NCBI GenBank assembly: GCA_951394045.1
Contig: OX596001.1
Location: forward strand, 310,001-374,000
Direction: 5' to 3'
DNA length: 64,000 nucleotides
Origin: Nitzschia sp. DOCU1
Taxonomy: Eukaryota; Bacillariophyta; Bacillariophyceae; Bacillariales; Bacillariaceae
The translations under genes were made by a program, and so were the position numbers. Positions 1 through 9,699 of this stretch are shown piece by piece. Each line of letters begins with the position of its first letter. The stretch's first letter is position 1. The notes beneath the pieces were generated by a model. It was not told where the DNA came from. It worked only from the letters and a program-made list of their open reading frames with translations, and did not search any database.

Positions 1-269
1 TTTGAATTGGGTAGATCTCGGAGAAGATTCCCATCAATTAATTAACGACTTAGAGAAATCCATATGGAGCAATTGAAGACACGTTCGACATTTTTCGATT
101 TACCCCTCCAAATTCCGGACCACATTCAGGAAGATAGTCTGATGATGTCCTGACGATCGCTGATGCCTCTTTCCAAAACACAGATCCCAAACCCAATACT
201 CGTTTACCATTATTTCCTGACTCCGCGCCCACCATCACAAAAGAGGCCAAGCAACATCATCGACAAACA

Positions 270-872
270 ATGAGGACAGAAGACAACAAGCGCCCTACGT
301 TAGTCGAGCCTGACTCTGATGACGACACTATGCCACCAAGAAAGCGACAGAAGTCCGAGCGACTTCCTGTCTCAGCAGGTTCCTCAGAGGGGCTCGCGCT
401 TCTCCAAACAGCATTCGAGGTTGTTCTCGCTGCCGAGAAGAAAGCCTTCGCATCGTCTGTGAAGGCTGCATCCATGCTGTCGACGGCTGACCGCTCTTCT
501 CTCCTCTGGGGTATTCCTCCCTCCCTGCTTCCTCGGGGGGGCGTTTGGCCTGACAATGTTAGTACGCCCAGGCCTTCGATAATGGCGGCTTCTTCGTCGT
601 CTGCTGCTTCTGCTGCCAGCATTATGTCCAGGCGAGCCGCCAACAAACAAGATATCGAGATGCTTTTGAGTTTGGCCGTTTTGAACAAAAGGCGATCCCA
701 GCAAGTAGTAGTGGGGACGACCAATAGAGATCTCTCAACGTCGCCGACAAAGGCTCGTGCTGGACCACCGTCAGCCGCACCCCCACCTCTGCCGTCCGGC
801 AGGCCGTTGCTCGCTCCCCCACGCCTTCCTCATCCCAAGCTAGGACTGATTGCGAGGAAGAAGCACGTTTAA
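270..872 (+). CDS. Hypothetical low-complexity protein (200 aa)
   Basis: The frame is open from an ATG at 270 to a TAA at 870-872. The product is rich in Ser, Ala, Pro and Arg, with an acidic patch (SDDDT) followed by a basic cluster (PRKRQKSER) near residues 19-32 that could act as a nuclear localisation signal. The C-terminal 60 residues are Pro-rich and basic. No catalytic motif, signal peptide or membrane segment is visible and I recognise no family. The opposite strand also carries overlapping open frames, so coding status rests only on length and an ATG start. It could be a real disordered nuclear protein or a chance ORF. Confidence 0.35.
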   Translation: MRTEDNKRPTLVEPDSDDDTMPPRKRQKSERLPVSAGSSEGLALLQTAFEVVLAAEKKAFASSVKAASMLSTADRSSLLWGIPPSLLPRGGVWPDNVSTPRPSIMAASSSSAASAASIMSRRAANKQDIEMLLSLAVLNKRRSQQVVVGTTNRDLSTSPTKARAGPPSAAPPPLPSGRPLLAPPRLPHPKLGLIARKKHV

Positions 873-1766
873 TAACCGGCGACGCCGCCCCCATCGAAAG
901 TGCTATCCATTTTGAACTCTATCAAGGAGCGTTTACAGCAAGAACTACGTCAATATAATACCAATTTTGAAGATGCTAGATCATAGTTTACTACATACTA
1001 GAATGAGAGATTCCTGCACGACCATCTCTACGGTAGTAGCCTGATTACTACGGCTGGTGACCCATATTAGACTCAATTGTTGCCCATCTATCTGGAGATC
1101 CTGTGCTGAGAAAGAAACGAGAAGTTGACCAGTCTCTTCCCAATCCACACATGGCAGTTGGGACTGAGAACAGCCGGGAAGTTGAGGCGATGGCATGCAA
1201 TGGTTACTGAAGTGTACACTGGTAGGCAGTTAGGTGTTCCAAAAGCGAGTTGCCCAAACGAAATAGAAGAGCACTTCAATAAGTAGCTGGTAAAATGCGA
1301 AGAACAATTCCAATTGCGAGATCGGCGAACAGCAAGGGTTCCCGCCCGAAGTATGGAAGCAAGACTTCGACGGGAGAAAATCGAACTTCTGTCTTATGCC
1401 TTTCCGATTCCTAAAGCGAAGCGTTGAAAACCATTAGGCCCAATGATCGCTTCGCCCGCTGCTAATGCTGAGTGCGAACAGGAGAAGCCCTGATCGCAAC
1501 CTTCGGTGCGCGAACCAGGAGAGAAGAGCTCAAAGCGCTTTCTACTGCACGTACGCTAATATCGACCTACCGGTACGTACCGGTAGTCTCCGTGATTCGA
1601 CGTTGGGTGCCGGAACGACACAGAAAAATCGATTGGACGACGAGACTAATATCGACGACAGATTCCTCTACTACCAGCTAGAGACCCCATGTGATATCAA
1701 GGTCCATCATGCCTGCAATCAATTTTGCAGCTACAATCGCCTTTATTGCAGCTGGGCTATGTTAAA
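873..1766. other. Intergenic region without a convincing gene
   Basis: Only short overlapping open frames in several phases are present. The one distinctive element is a double palindrome at 1568-1585, two copies of TACCGGTA separated by CG. The last 200 bases precede the FAD oxidoreductase gene and probably hold its promoter. Confidence 0.5.
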
Positions 1767-3494
1767 ATGCGCCTCTTTTCGTGTAGTTGGACTCGGGTTT
1801 CCTCAAAGGCGCTGGCGTCAGCAGGACTAACCATTGCTGGTTCCGTCGCGATAGTCGCGGCGACCGCAGTGTCACCACCGGCATCGACGACTCAAAACGA
1901 GAGCGAGGTCCAAAATGAGTTACTTTCGGCTCCCAAGAAGGTTATTGTTGTGGGGGGTGGCGTCGTGGGGGTAACCGCGGCCTACAAACTGGCACTCGCT
2001 GGTCACTCTGTGGCGCTTTTGGAACCCCGCAGCGAACCTGGGCAAGAATGCAGTGCTTGTGCCGCGGGCGGAATGCAGAAATCAAACCCCACCGTCGACA
2101 AGGAGACTTGGATCGCGGTCCTCAAGTGCATTGCCCCCGGGCTTCCTTGGCGTAGCAACCACGATTTTAAGTTCTTTCATATTGACTGGGGAAAGACGCT
2201 TTCCGATCCGTTTTTTCTGCGCTGGGTTTTTAACTTTACCCATACCAGTCTACTTCCAGGACCACAACAACAAGAAAAGCAAAAAGACATGTTGGACTTT
2301 ACCAAGTTCGCTGTTGAAGATATGCTTAAGATGATGAGGAATCGAAGGGACGTAATGGCGTCAAAATCCGGTTGGAATCCGAACGGCAGCCTAAGTCTTT
2401 TGTACGAGACACCGTCCGCTACTGCAGAAAGCTCCGAAGTTGCCAAAGTTCCATCTGGCAGCACTAGCAACCCAACCAGCAGCAAAAGCGCACTAGAGCC
2501 ATACTTTCAAGTAAGAGAAAAGGAGATTGAAAATCTTGAGCCAAGCATTCGTTTCCAAGAGAAACAACCCACAACTGCCAAATACGAATTTGAAGCATCT
2601 GCGGCTAGCTCTGAACGATTCACCAAAGAGCTGGCGGAACGATGTTCCAAGGACAAATCACTAGACGTGGAATTCCTGTACAATACCAAAGTCACGGCGA
2701 TCCGAGTCGAAACACCACCGAGCTCGAAAGGCACAAAGCCACGGATTACCCAACTGCAGACGAATCGCGGACCCATCACGGTGGCAGCGGATACTGAAGT
2801 CGTTGTTGCCGCCGGGGCATGGATACCCCATATTCTAGCGCTGATGGGGCTTTATGCGCCCGTATATCCACTCAAAGGCTATGCCATGTCTGTTAGTGCT
2901 GAAGAAGCGCTCAAAACCAACACAGAACTTCGGAAGAAGGATCTCCCATCACGGATTGTGTCGGATAAGTGCGTGTTTCTTCTCGGATAAGTCGTGCTTG
3001 AGTTACGTGCACTCACAGTGGGCTTTTTTGTCTTTCGATATATTATCAAACTTACCAGATACATGTACACATCAAGACTAGGAGATGAGATTCGTATAAC
3101 TTCGATTGGAGAATTCTCGGGTTGGTCCACCAAACCCACGCCTCAAGTCGACGTCGAATTTCGTAACGAGGCAGCACGCCAGTTTCCACAACTCCGACAT
3201 TTGATTGAAAAGGCTGCAACTCGATGCGGACATCGTCCATATGTCAGCGACGGAATCTTGTTGTTGGGTCGAGTCGACACGCACGAAAACCTTTTGGTAA
3301 GCTGTGGCCCTGGATCTAACGGGTGGAAGCTAGCCATGGGGAGCGGAGAAGTTATTGAGCGGCTCGTGTCGGGAGAAAATGAGGAGCAAATCTCCAAGGC
3401 TCTCGGCTGTAATGTCGCGTCCTTCTCACCCACTGGTCGGGTAGTAAATGCTCCTTTCTTTGCCAAGGTTTGCCGTGCGCGCTGGGGTGTCTAA
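1767..3494 (+). CDS. FAD-dependent D-amino-acid dehydrogenase/oxidase-like (DAO family), two exons
   Basis: CDS is join(1767..2968,3059..3494), 545 aa. The 90-nt intron has a GT donor at 2969 and an AG acceptor ending at 3058, and splicing restores the frame as D-K-Y-M-Y. Residues 57-85 form a classical dinucleotide-binding fold with GGGVVG at 63-68 followed by a helix and an acidic end (LLEPR), as in the DAO/DadA family. The C-terminus has the expected second FAD-contact motif, GPGSNGWKLAMGSG. Such enzymes oxidatively deaminate D-amino acids or related secondary amines. The frame is open 14 codons upstream of the first ATG but without another ATG. Residues 1-40 are hydrophobic and Ser/Ala-rich, which suggests an organelle-targeting or membrane-anchor sequence. 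The gene runs convergently into the opine dehydrogenase-like gene, 107 bp away. Substrate cannot be told from sequence. Confidence 0.88.
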
Positions 3495-3601
3495 CAAGAG
3501 GAAGAAGTTGTCGACGACGGAGAGTGTTTACAGACAGGTTTTGTTGATACAATTAAGTTTAGGTACATACAGTAGCTGGACCATCGTTTCGGGCGACAGC
3601 C

Positions 3602-4858
3602 TTAAGCTTCGGCAAATCGCTTCTGCTTCATTTCTTGGAATCCGGCGGTGACGTAACGGTTTTCTTTCATGAAGATGTCAAGGTCTGTGAAACCGTAATG
3701 TTGCGGGGCTCGGGACGAGTCCACGTCTTTGCCGCACAACTTTCCGTCCACAACGTATTCCTTTCCGATCATTTCTTGACACCAAACAATAACAGAATCC
3801 ATGTGGGGCGTTGGGACACCAGCAAGTTCCGCAATGCCTTTTGTAACGACCAATCCACATGGAATATCTTCTGTGTAGTAGCGGTACTTGAAGTTTGGCA
3901 AATACTTGGTGCCTTCAGGCGTGTCGACCTCCCTCATCGGGTGCGTGAGACCGCGATAGCCCTTGTTGGATTTGAGCATGGTGTAAATGCTTGTCTTGTC
4001 TCCAATGTCGTCGCCATAGCTGCGAAGCATCCAATCGCGGACATGAGTGCAACTAGAGAGATCTAAACCTGGATATCTCTCCATCAGGACCTTTTTGACT
4101 TGCAACACCTCATCCGACACCAAGGCAAGCTTTTCGCCAGTGAATTCGTCGGCGCCTTCATAGAATGGTGGCGGCTCGTCAAACGGCTTTGTGACATCAT
4201 GATTTCGGAAGAATCCATAGGAAATAGTAGGATGCCATACCGAGTTGATATTCATTAATGTGACAGCGAGGAAGTTGCACGCGGGCTTCATTTCAGGCAA
4301 ACGACCGACGAGATTTTGCAGCAAGGCCAACGTCGGTTCGCTAGTACTACCATCCTTTGGCGTGACAACGACGTCAATTTCTTTCTTGGTGCCAAGTACT
4401 TCGACTGACTTTCCGTACTCCTTGATACGGCACGCCCATGGCAAGGTTTCAAGAGCAAATAGATTGGAGGCTCTTACAAAGTCGCCGCCCAGATTGTGGA
4501 TGGCGCAAAGATCGAATCCCCCCTCTCCTGGCATGGCACCGATTGTTACCCCTCGTTTAAGATGTGGCTTGAGTGCTTTCAGGTACATTTCGTGAGTAAA
4601 CGATGGGAGCGCGAAGATGACCACGTCGGCTCCGGACACAACGGCCGGGTCATCCGTAACGATTGAGGGTTTTCCAAAGACGTCTGGTCCCAAGTCATTA
4701 AAGCACTGAATTCCCTCTTCTGGAATAGCGTTGCGCAGTCGTTCTGCTTCTCCAGGAAAAAGTGATAGTACGCAGACTTGGTCGACGTCCGGGTTATTGG
4801 AAACGTAGCTGGAAAGGACGTGAATGGCGTTACCGCCGCCGCAAAGAACAACTTTCAT
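3602..4858 (-). CDS. Opine (octopine/nopaline-type) dehydrogenase-like protein
   Basis: Single exon of 418 aa with an ATG at 4858. The N-terminus MKVVLCGGGNAIHVL is the Rossmann-type NAD(P)-binding loop of the opine dehydrogenase family, and SGADVVIFALPSFTHEMYLKAL is the typical next strand-helix. The C-terminal half resembles the family's helical catalytic domain, with the expected His in NSVWHPTISYG. Family members reductively condense an amino acid with a 2-oxo acid, or run the reverse. No targeting peptide is visible, so a cytosolic location is likely. Length matches the family (about 360-420 aa). Alternatives are other members of the same superfamily, such as 6-phosphogluconate or glycerol-3-phosphate dehydrogenase relatives, but the His region and length fit the opine group best. 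Confidence 0.85.
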   Translation of the reverse strand: MKVVLCGGGNAIHVLSSYVSNNPDVDQVCVLSLFPGEAERLRNAIPEEGIQCFNDLGPDVFGKPSIVTDDPAVVSGADVVIFALPSFTHEMYLKALKPHLKRGVTIGAMPGEGGFDLCAIHNLGGDFVRASNLFALETLPWACRIKEYGKSVEVLGTKKEIDVVVTPKDGSTSEPTLALLQNLVGRLPEMKPACNFLAVTLMNINSVWHPTISYGFFRNHDVTKPFDEPPPFYEGADEFTGEKLALVSDEVLQVKKVLMERYPGLDLSSCTHVRDWMLRSYGDDIGDKTSIYTMLKSNKGYRGLTHPMREVDTPEGTKYLPNFKYRYYTEDIPCGLVVTKGIAELAGVPTPHMDSVIVWCQEMIGKEYVVDGKLCGKDVDSSRAPQHYGFTDLDIFMKENRYVTAGFQEMKQKRFAEA

Positions 4859-5390
4859 GGTGTTTGGTAATAGCTTTTCTGGAAGATTCGATAAAATTTA
4901 GCCTGAAGAGAAGAAAGCAGAGAGCGACAGGGTTCAGGAAATGAGTTGTGGGCCAGAAGATAACATGCAACGGAAGCAACTTGACATACTTTGTTTCGCA
5001 GCTTTCAATTTTTGATAGCATATCAATTTGTGAGCGTAGGCTGCGGATGCGAAGCGCCCTCTGCGTTTTTGGCTTTCAGCGAATCCTTTCTTCTTCCCCG
5101 GATTGCGCCCAAAATGCGAACAAAGGCGTCATCTTCCTCTATGTTTTCGGCAGTGCTTCTCATTTGCCAGGGTTCTCGAAATACCAGTACCCATTTACCA
5201 CACGAAGTGACGTGATAAAAACTACCAGCGAGCGCGCCCGCTTGCTCGAAGAATGGGCTCGTGTCGCCAAAATTAAAAAGATGAGTGTGATTCGAGCGTC
5301 ACATCCTTCAAAAAGACTCCAACAACCCGGCATCTCGCTCCTGCATGGCATAGCTTCCACACAACGCACCCCCGCCACATCTTTAACACC
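4859..5390. promoter_or_regulatory. Divergent intergenic region between opine dehydrogenase and MFS genes
   Basis: About 530 bp separate the two outward-reading ATGs. Overlapping short open frames exist but none has a recognisable domain. It probably holds both promoters, though no specific box can be assigned with confidence. Confidence 0.4.
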
Positions 5391-7121
5391 ATGGCCACTC
5401 GACAGCTATTAAAACATTTGAGCTCCAGTTTTCTAGACGAGGATAAGTTCCACTCGGTGTACTCCAATGCAGTTGCTGCCGGAACGGTTGCTCAGTCGCC
5501 AAAGGTCGTCAAGGTTTTCGGCGGTCGATTTCGAAGAGGAAAAGATGCTGCGAAACGCACCGTCAAATCCAAATCGGAGCAGCAACACCAACCTTTTCTT
5601 TCCTTCATCGTGGTCTATACTATGATTTTCTTCAACGGATGCTGCTTCACGGCAGTCGTCCCCTCGGTCCCTTTCTACTTGGAAATTCTTTCTGCTCCAC
5701 CATCATTTCTTGGCTGGGTGGTGAGCTTTTACAGTCTGGGCCAAATTATCGGCTCGCCGTCGGGTGGCTACTTGGCCGACAAGGTATCCAGCAAACTCCT
5801 TCTCACCACCAGCTCCACCATTGGATTTCTTTCCAGTGTCGTCTACTCTCTCGCTCCGGTGTATACTTTTGTTTTACTGGCGAGATTGCTCACCGGGATC
5901 AGTGCCGGAATGGAGTTTGCTACCGAACTCGCCTTTATCTCTAAAAACACCACCAAAACGGAACGAACCATTTATCTGGCGTCTGTTACCGCCGTCAATG
6001 TCGTTGGATTTATCTTGGGACCGGCATTAGCGGGCCTCATTTCGACTCTGGACATTACCCTGTTTGGCACGTTCCAAGTGGACAAGTACACTGGGCCGGG
6101 CTGGCTTTTGGCAATCATGTTTGTGGTCGATATAGTTTTGGTACAATGCTTCTTTGAAGATCAAGAGCTGCCCAAGAATCGCAAGACGATAGTGGTAGCT
6201 CCTCCTGTCGCCACTCAAGGCCAAGAAGAAAAACCTCTGTTGAAGGAAAACTTTAAAATGTCATATGGAGGAGTCGAGGAGGACGAGGAGGACGACCACA
6301 ACAACAAGGATCTGGAAGAAGCAGAGGCTGATCATGGTGAGGAGGACAACTCGTTTCAACAACTTGTCAAGTCGCTCCGAGAATCACAACGTCCGCCAGC
6401 CACGGTACTAGTTCTTGGACTGATATTTGTGCAATTTACTGTCATGTGTGCTTGGTCAGTTCTGGAAACCATCACTTCTCCCTTGGCGTCGGACAACTTT
6501 GGATGGGACGTACAAGACTGTAACTTACTTTTCACCGCGGGTGGAGGAGTCAGTCTCATCGCCTATGTTGGTTTTGTTGTCGTTTCCAAATGGGTGGAAG
6601 ATCGTTGGTTGATTGTATACGCACTGTGTGTCTGCATCCTGGGGCAAATGCTTGCCATTGATTGGGAAGTGCTTGAAACCACATGGATTCCGGAATCGGT
6701 GCTGGCGCTTCTCCCGTCGACGTATCGAAACCGATTCATCGCTGGCTACTTGATCATGAATGTGGGTTTCATGACCGGTCGTCCCGTCACTTTTGCATTG
6801 TACTCCAAACTGATTGGGTCTGAGTATCAAGGAAAGTATCTTGGTTTCATGGTTGCTGGAGGATCGGCAGCTCGTACTCTTGGACCCTTTGCAGCTGTAG
6901 CGGTCTACTACAAGATTAAGGAGGCTGGTGTCAACTTGTTGGTCCTCTTTGGTTCTGTTGGTGTATTTCATTGGGTTTGTTTGGTGCTGATAATCAATTT
7001 ATGGAGACGATTACTGCCATCAAAGAGCCTCATCCTGTCGACTCGTATCCTTACGTCCCTCGAGGAACGCGAGAAGAAGATTGGCAACCAGAACGAGGCA
7101 ACGACAGTCGATGCCAACTGA
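5391..7121 (+). CDS. Major facilitator superfamily transporter, MFSD8/CLN7-like
   Basis: Single exon of 576 aa with ATG at 5391. About 60 soluble N-terminal residues precede the first membrane segment. The stretch FLGWVVSFYSLGQIIGSPSG closely follows the pattern at helices 2-3 of MFSD8 (CLN7)-type proteins, and GYLADKVSSK is the conserved MFS loop between helices 2 and 3. Roughly 12 hydrophobic segments can be counted, split by an acidic loop around residues 275-315 (runs of E and D), the usual central cytosolic loop. Later segments include the motif MTGRPVTF. CLN7 relatives sit in lysosomal or vacuolar membranes, so a vacuole location is an inference. The substrate is unknown. Confidence 0.85.
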   Translation: MATRQLLKHLSSSFLDEDKFHSVYSNAVAAGTVAQSPKVVKVFGGRFRRGKDAAKRTVKSKSEQQHQPFLSFIVVYTMIFFNGCCFTAVVPSVPFYLEILSAPPSFLGWVVSFYSLGQIIGSPSGGYLADKVSSKLLLTTSSTIGFLSSVVYSLAPVYTFVLLARLLTGISAGMEFATELAFISKNTTKTERTIYLASVTAVNVVGFILGPALAGLISTLDITLFGTFQVDKYTGPGWLLAIMFVVDIVLVQCFFEDQELPKNRKTIVVAPPVATQGQEEKPLLKENFKMSYGGVEEDEEDDHNNKDLEEAEADHGEEDNSFQQLVKSLRESQRPPATVLVLGLIFVQFTVMCAWSVLETITSPLASDNFGWDVQDCNLLFTAGGGVSLIAYVGFVVVSKWVEDRWLIVYALCVCILGQMLAIDWEVLETTWIPESVLALLPSTYRNRFIAGYLIMNVGFMTGRPVTFALYSKLIGSEYQGKYLGFMVAGGSAARTLGPFAAVAVYYKIKEAGVNLLVLFGSVGVFHWVCLVLIINLWRRLLPSKSLILSTRILTSLEEREKKIGNQNEATTVDAN

Positions 7122-7223
7122 GTCAAATGTATGTCTAGTATGTATCTGTATAATATATAGCGCTGTAGTAGTCAACGAGACAATAAACGATAGCTAGTTT
7201 AACCAGGATAGTAATAGCTAGTA

Positions 7224-8443
7224 CTATCTGCAGTTCTTGCTCTTGGGGGCCACTGAAGTACTTTGATACGATTTCTTGGACGCAGACGGCGACGCTTTGC
7301 CATCCTCTACTAGCAGGCCTGCTTGTTCCTCGTCCGTCGCTTCTGTCGCCTTTGTAGTAGGTGTGGAGCATGTCTTTAAGAATGCTACTACTAGCATGTA
7401 CCCAAGGATGAGTCCTGTTCCCATCAAGCTCCAAGAATCCAAATGGTCGTGTAAAAACACAAGTTCAAAAACATAGGTCCAAACAATTTGAGTGGAGGTT
7501 GCCAACGTCGCCTGAGGATATGCACACAACAAAAGATACAAACACATGAGAGGAATCCAAACACAATATCACAAACCGTCGTTGTCTCATCACGTACTGT
7601 GGCCGCCGTTTCGTTTTGAAGGCCCAAATTGGTAAACCACTGACCGCCATATCCTGCAAAGCCCATGAGCACCAAAAGAAAATAATCTTTGATAGAAAAG
7701 GATTCAAAGTCTCCCCACACTGTCCATTCGTTCAAAAAGAGTCTAGATCCAAGTATAGTCATTGGAATACTGAGTCCCCCGTACCAAAGTACCATAACGA
7801 TAGCATCCGCTCGATCTCCAATCTTTCGGACACACACATATGCAATTCCAGCCATGGCTGCTCCACCTGTTGTGACCAACACTGCCAATGCTTTCATCAG
7901 TGGAGTAATCCCAGCTGTATCGTCTTGGTCCATGTCGACGTCCTCGCTAATGATAGGACTTCCGAATAGCCACGTGGGATGTGCAATCAAGGCCACGCCC
8001 GTTAAACAAACCACGGCTCCGATGATATCCAGCGTCTTCCATGTTTCACCGACCATGCAAACTGCAAATGCCGCCGCAAATGGAGGAGTAGTAAACTGCA
8101 AGGTTACTGCATCCGGTAAAGGAAGCATTTGAATTCCAAAGAACCAGGCGCACACGGCGCCTGCCCCAAAGACAGCTCTCGAAAGCAAAAGTGGTCGTAC
8201 CGAAGTAGGTCCCAAGGGATGAATGCCCTTTTGATAGAGACTGACCAGAGAAATCATAATTTGGACACAAGAACGATAAAACACAAGAGTAAACGTGTTC
8301 ATTTCGGCCATGAGTTTCACTAGAAGAAACATGACGCTGAACGAAAAACTACCCAGAAAGATGAGAAAAATTCCCATTAAAGAGTGTTTGGGTTTGTGCG
8401 GACGTTCATCATTGTTACGAGAGGCGGTCTTGATCGTCGTCAT
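7224..8443 (-). CDS. Drug/metabolite transporter family (EamA, SLC35G-like), two exons
   Basis: CDS is complement(join(7224..7511,7598..8443)), 377 aa. The intron is 7512-7597 (86 nt) with donor GTACGT and a CAG acceptor, and splicing joins NETAAT to ATLATSTQIVW in frame. The protein shows about ten hydrophobic segments in two EamA repeats. The first begins near residue 20 (SLMGIFLIFLGSFSFS) and the second after the acidic loop EDVDMDQDD. The last repeat contains TYVFELVFLHDHLDSWSLMG, typical of the DMT C-terminus, and a short Ser/Lys-rich cytosolic tail follows. The frame is open to 8734 but the first residue consistent with the family is the ATG at 8443. Such carriers export or exchange small metabolites or nucleotide sugars. 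Confidence 0.85.
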
Positions 8444-8842
8444 CCTGATGCTGATTGGTGAAAGAGTAGAAGAAAAGAAAAGTGGGCCAACGCAGATGAA
8501 GATGATGATGTAAAAGTCCAAGAATAAAGAGATGTTGCCAACGTGTGTCGGGAATACCCCAGGTACGCATGCTACGACAGTTTCATTTTGGCACGCCCAA
8601 GGACAAAAGAAGAAGAAAGTTCCCGCCGAAAGTTCGGCCTGCACGCACATGACCAGAAGCGAAGGGCATGGATATATGCCCTCTGGTGATGGGTTCTCAT
8701 TTGTTGTGGCAGCACATCCGTGTATCGACTGCAAAGTACTTTTTGGCGTTCGCGTTTCCCATTTCCAAGGAGAGTACCGGTAGTACAGCGATGCTTCTCA
8801 ACAACAACAAACATCCATTCTCTCAACAACAGCAACAACACC
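8444..8842. promoter_or_regulatory. Divergent promoter region between DMT transporter and CBS-domain genes
   Basis: The 400 bp between the outward start codons contain one TACCGGTA palindrome at 8775-8782. The right part (8720-8842) is in frame with the CBS gene and reads like a mitochondrial presequence but has no ATG. Confidence 0.4.
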
Positions 8843-9463
8843 ATGAAAGTTTCTGGATTCATGATACCCGCCAAATCGGTCGTTAGGGTAAACCCTAGTG
8901 ATACTGTGAAACATGTGATGGATCTCATGATGGGACATGGGATCGGGGCGCTGGTGGTTTTAAAAGAGCAAGAGAATGACGAGAATCAGGGAGATGCCTC
9001 ACTGTTACCGATACCGCTGGGAATTATAACGAAGTCGGATATTGTCAAGGCCTATCAAAATAAAGTACCCATTACGGATCCATGCGTGGCCATTATGAAT
9101 CAGGGAGAACTCAAAACTTGTACGGCCAATACGGAACGGGACCAGGCGGCGAGTTTATTGGCGGATATTCATACCCATCATCTCATTGTGCTAGATGAAC
9201 AACAACAACATTTTGTCGGTCTCATTAGTAGTTTTGATATTACGGCCGAGTGTGCCAAGGATAGCAAGGCGTGGCCGTGGCTACGAAATGAAGACGGAGT
9301 GTTTTCCTTTAATTTCTTGCCCAAGCTAGGATTCAAGCCAGCACCAGCCGCCGAAGCAGCAGATGATGCCAAAGATTCGGACAATGAAGCTGAGACTATT
9401 TGGCATCACAAACATGACAATGCACAATACGAAGACTATCTCGATTTGATGGGTTTCCAGTAA
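8843..9463 (+). CDS. CBS-domain pair protein
   Basis: The product is 206 aa from the first in-frame ATG at 8843. Two CBS modules are visible. The first covers residues 5-75 (KSVVRVNPSDTVKHVMDLMM, ending in LGIITKSDIVKAYQ) and the second residues 80-140 (RDQAASLLADIHTHHLIVLD, ending in FVGLISSFDITAEC). CBS pairs bind adenosyl ligands and regulate partner proteins. The tail after residue 150 is acidic and ends in EDYLDLMGFQ. The frame stays open upstream to 8690, and its translation (FWRSRFPFPRRVPVVQRCFSTTT) looks like a mitochondrial presequence. The true start may therefore be an upstream exon or a non-AUG codon such as the GTG at 8720. Confidence 0.85.
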   Translation: MKVSGFMIPAKSVVRVNPSDTVKHVMDLMMGHGIGALVVLKEQENDENQGDASLLPIPLGIITKSDIVKAYQNKVPITDPCVAIMNQGELKTCTANTERDQAASLLADIHTHHLIVLDEQQQHFVGLISSFDITAECAKDSKAWPWLRNEDGVFSFNFLPKLGFKPAPAAEAADDAKDSDNEAETIWHHKHDNAQYEDYLDLMGFQ

Positions 9464-9699
9464 CTAGTAGTAGTGGGCTATTACTACAACATGACTGTTG
9501 GTGTTGCAATTCTTTTTGTTCAAAGTGATTCTGCAGCAGCCCACAATGTTGAGAGATAAATGCTGCCGTATAACGGTGTGAAGTAAAGGGCTAGCTCGCT
9601 TTATTGTGCCTCTATTTGCCGCATATTTGTTTCATTGCCTAGTAGCCGCATAGATAGATGATTGTCATTGCTAGCTGCCGGTCGTTGTTTGTTGTAGCC

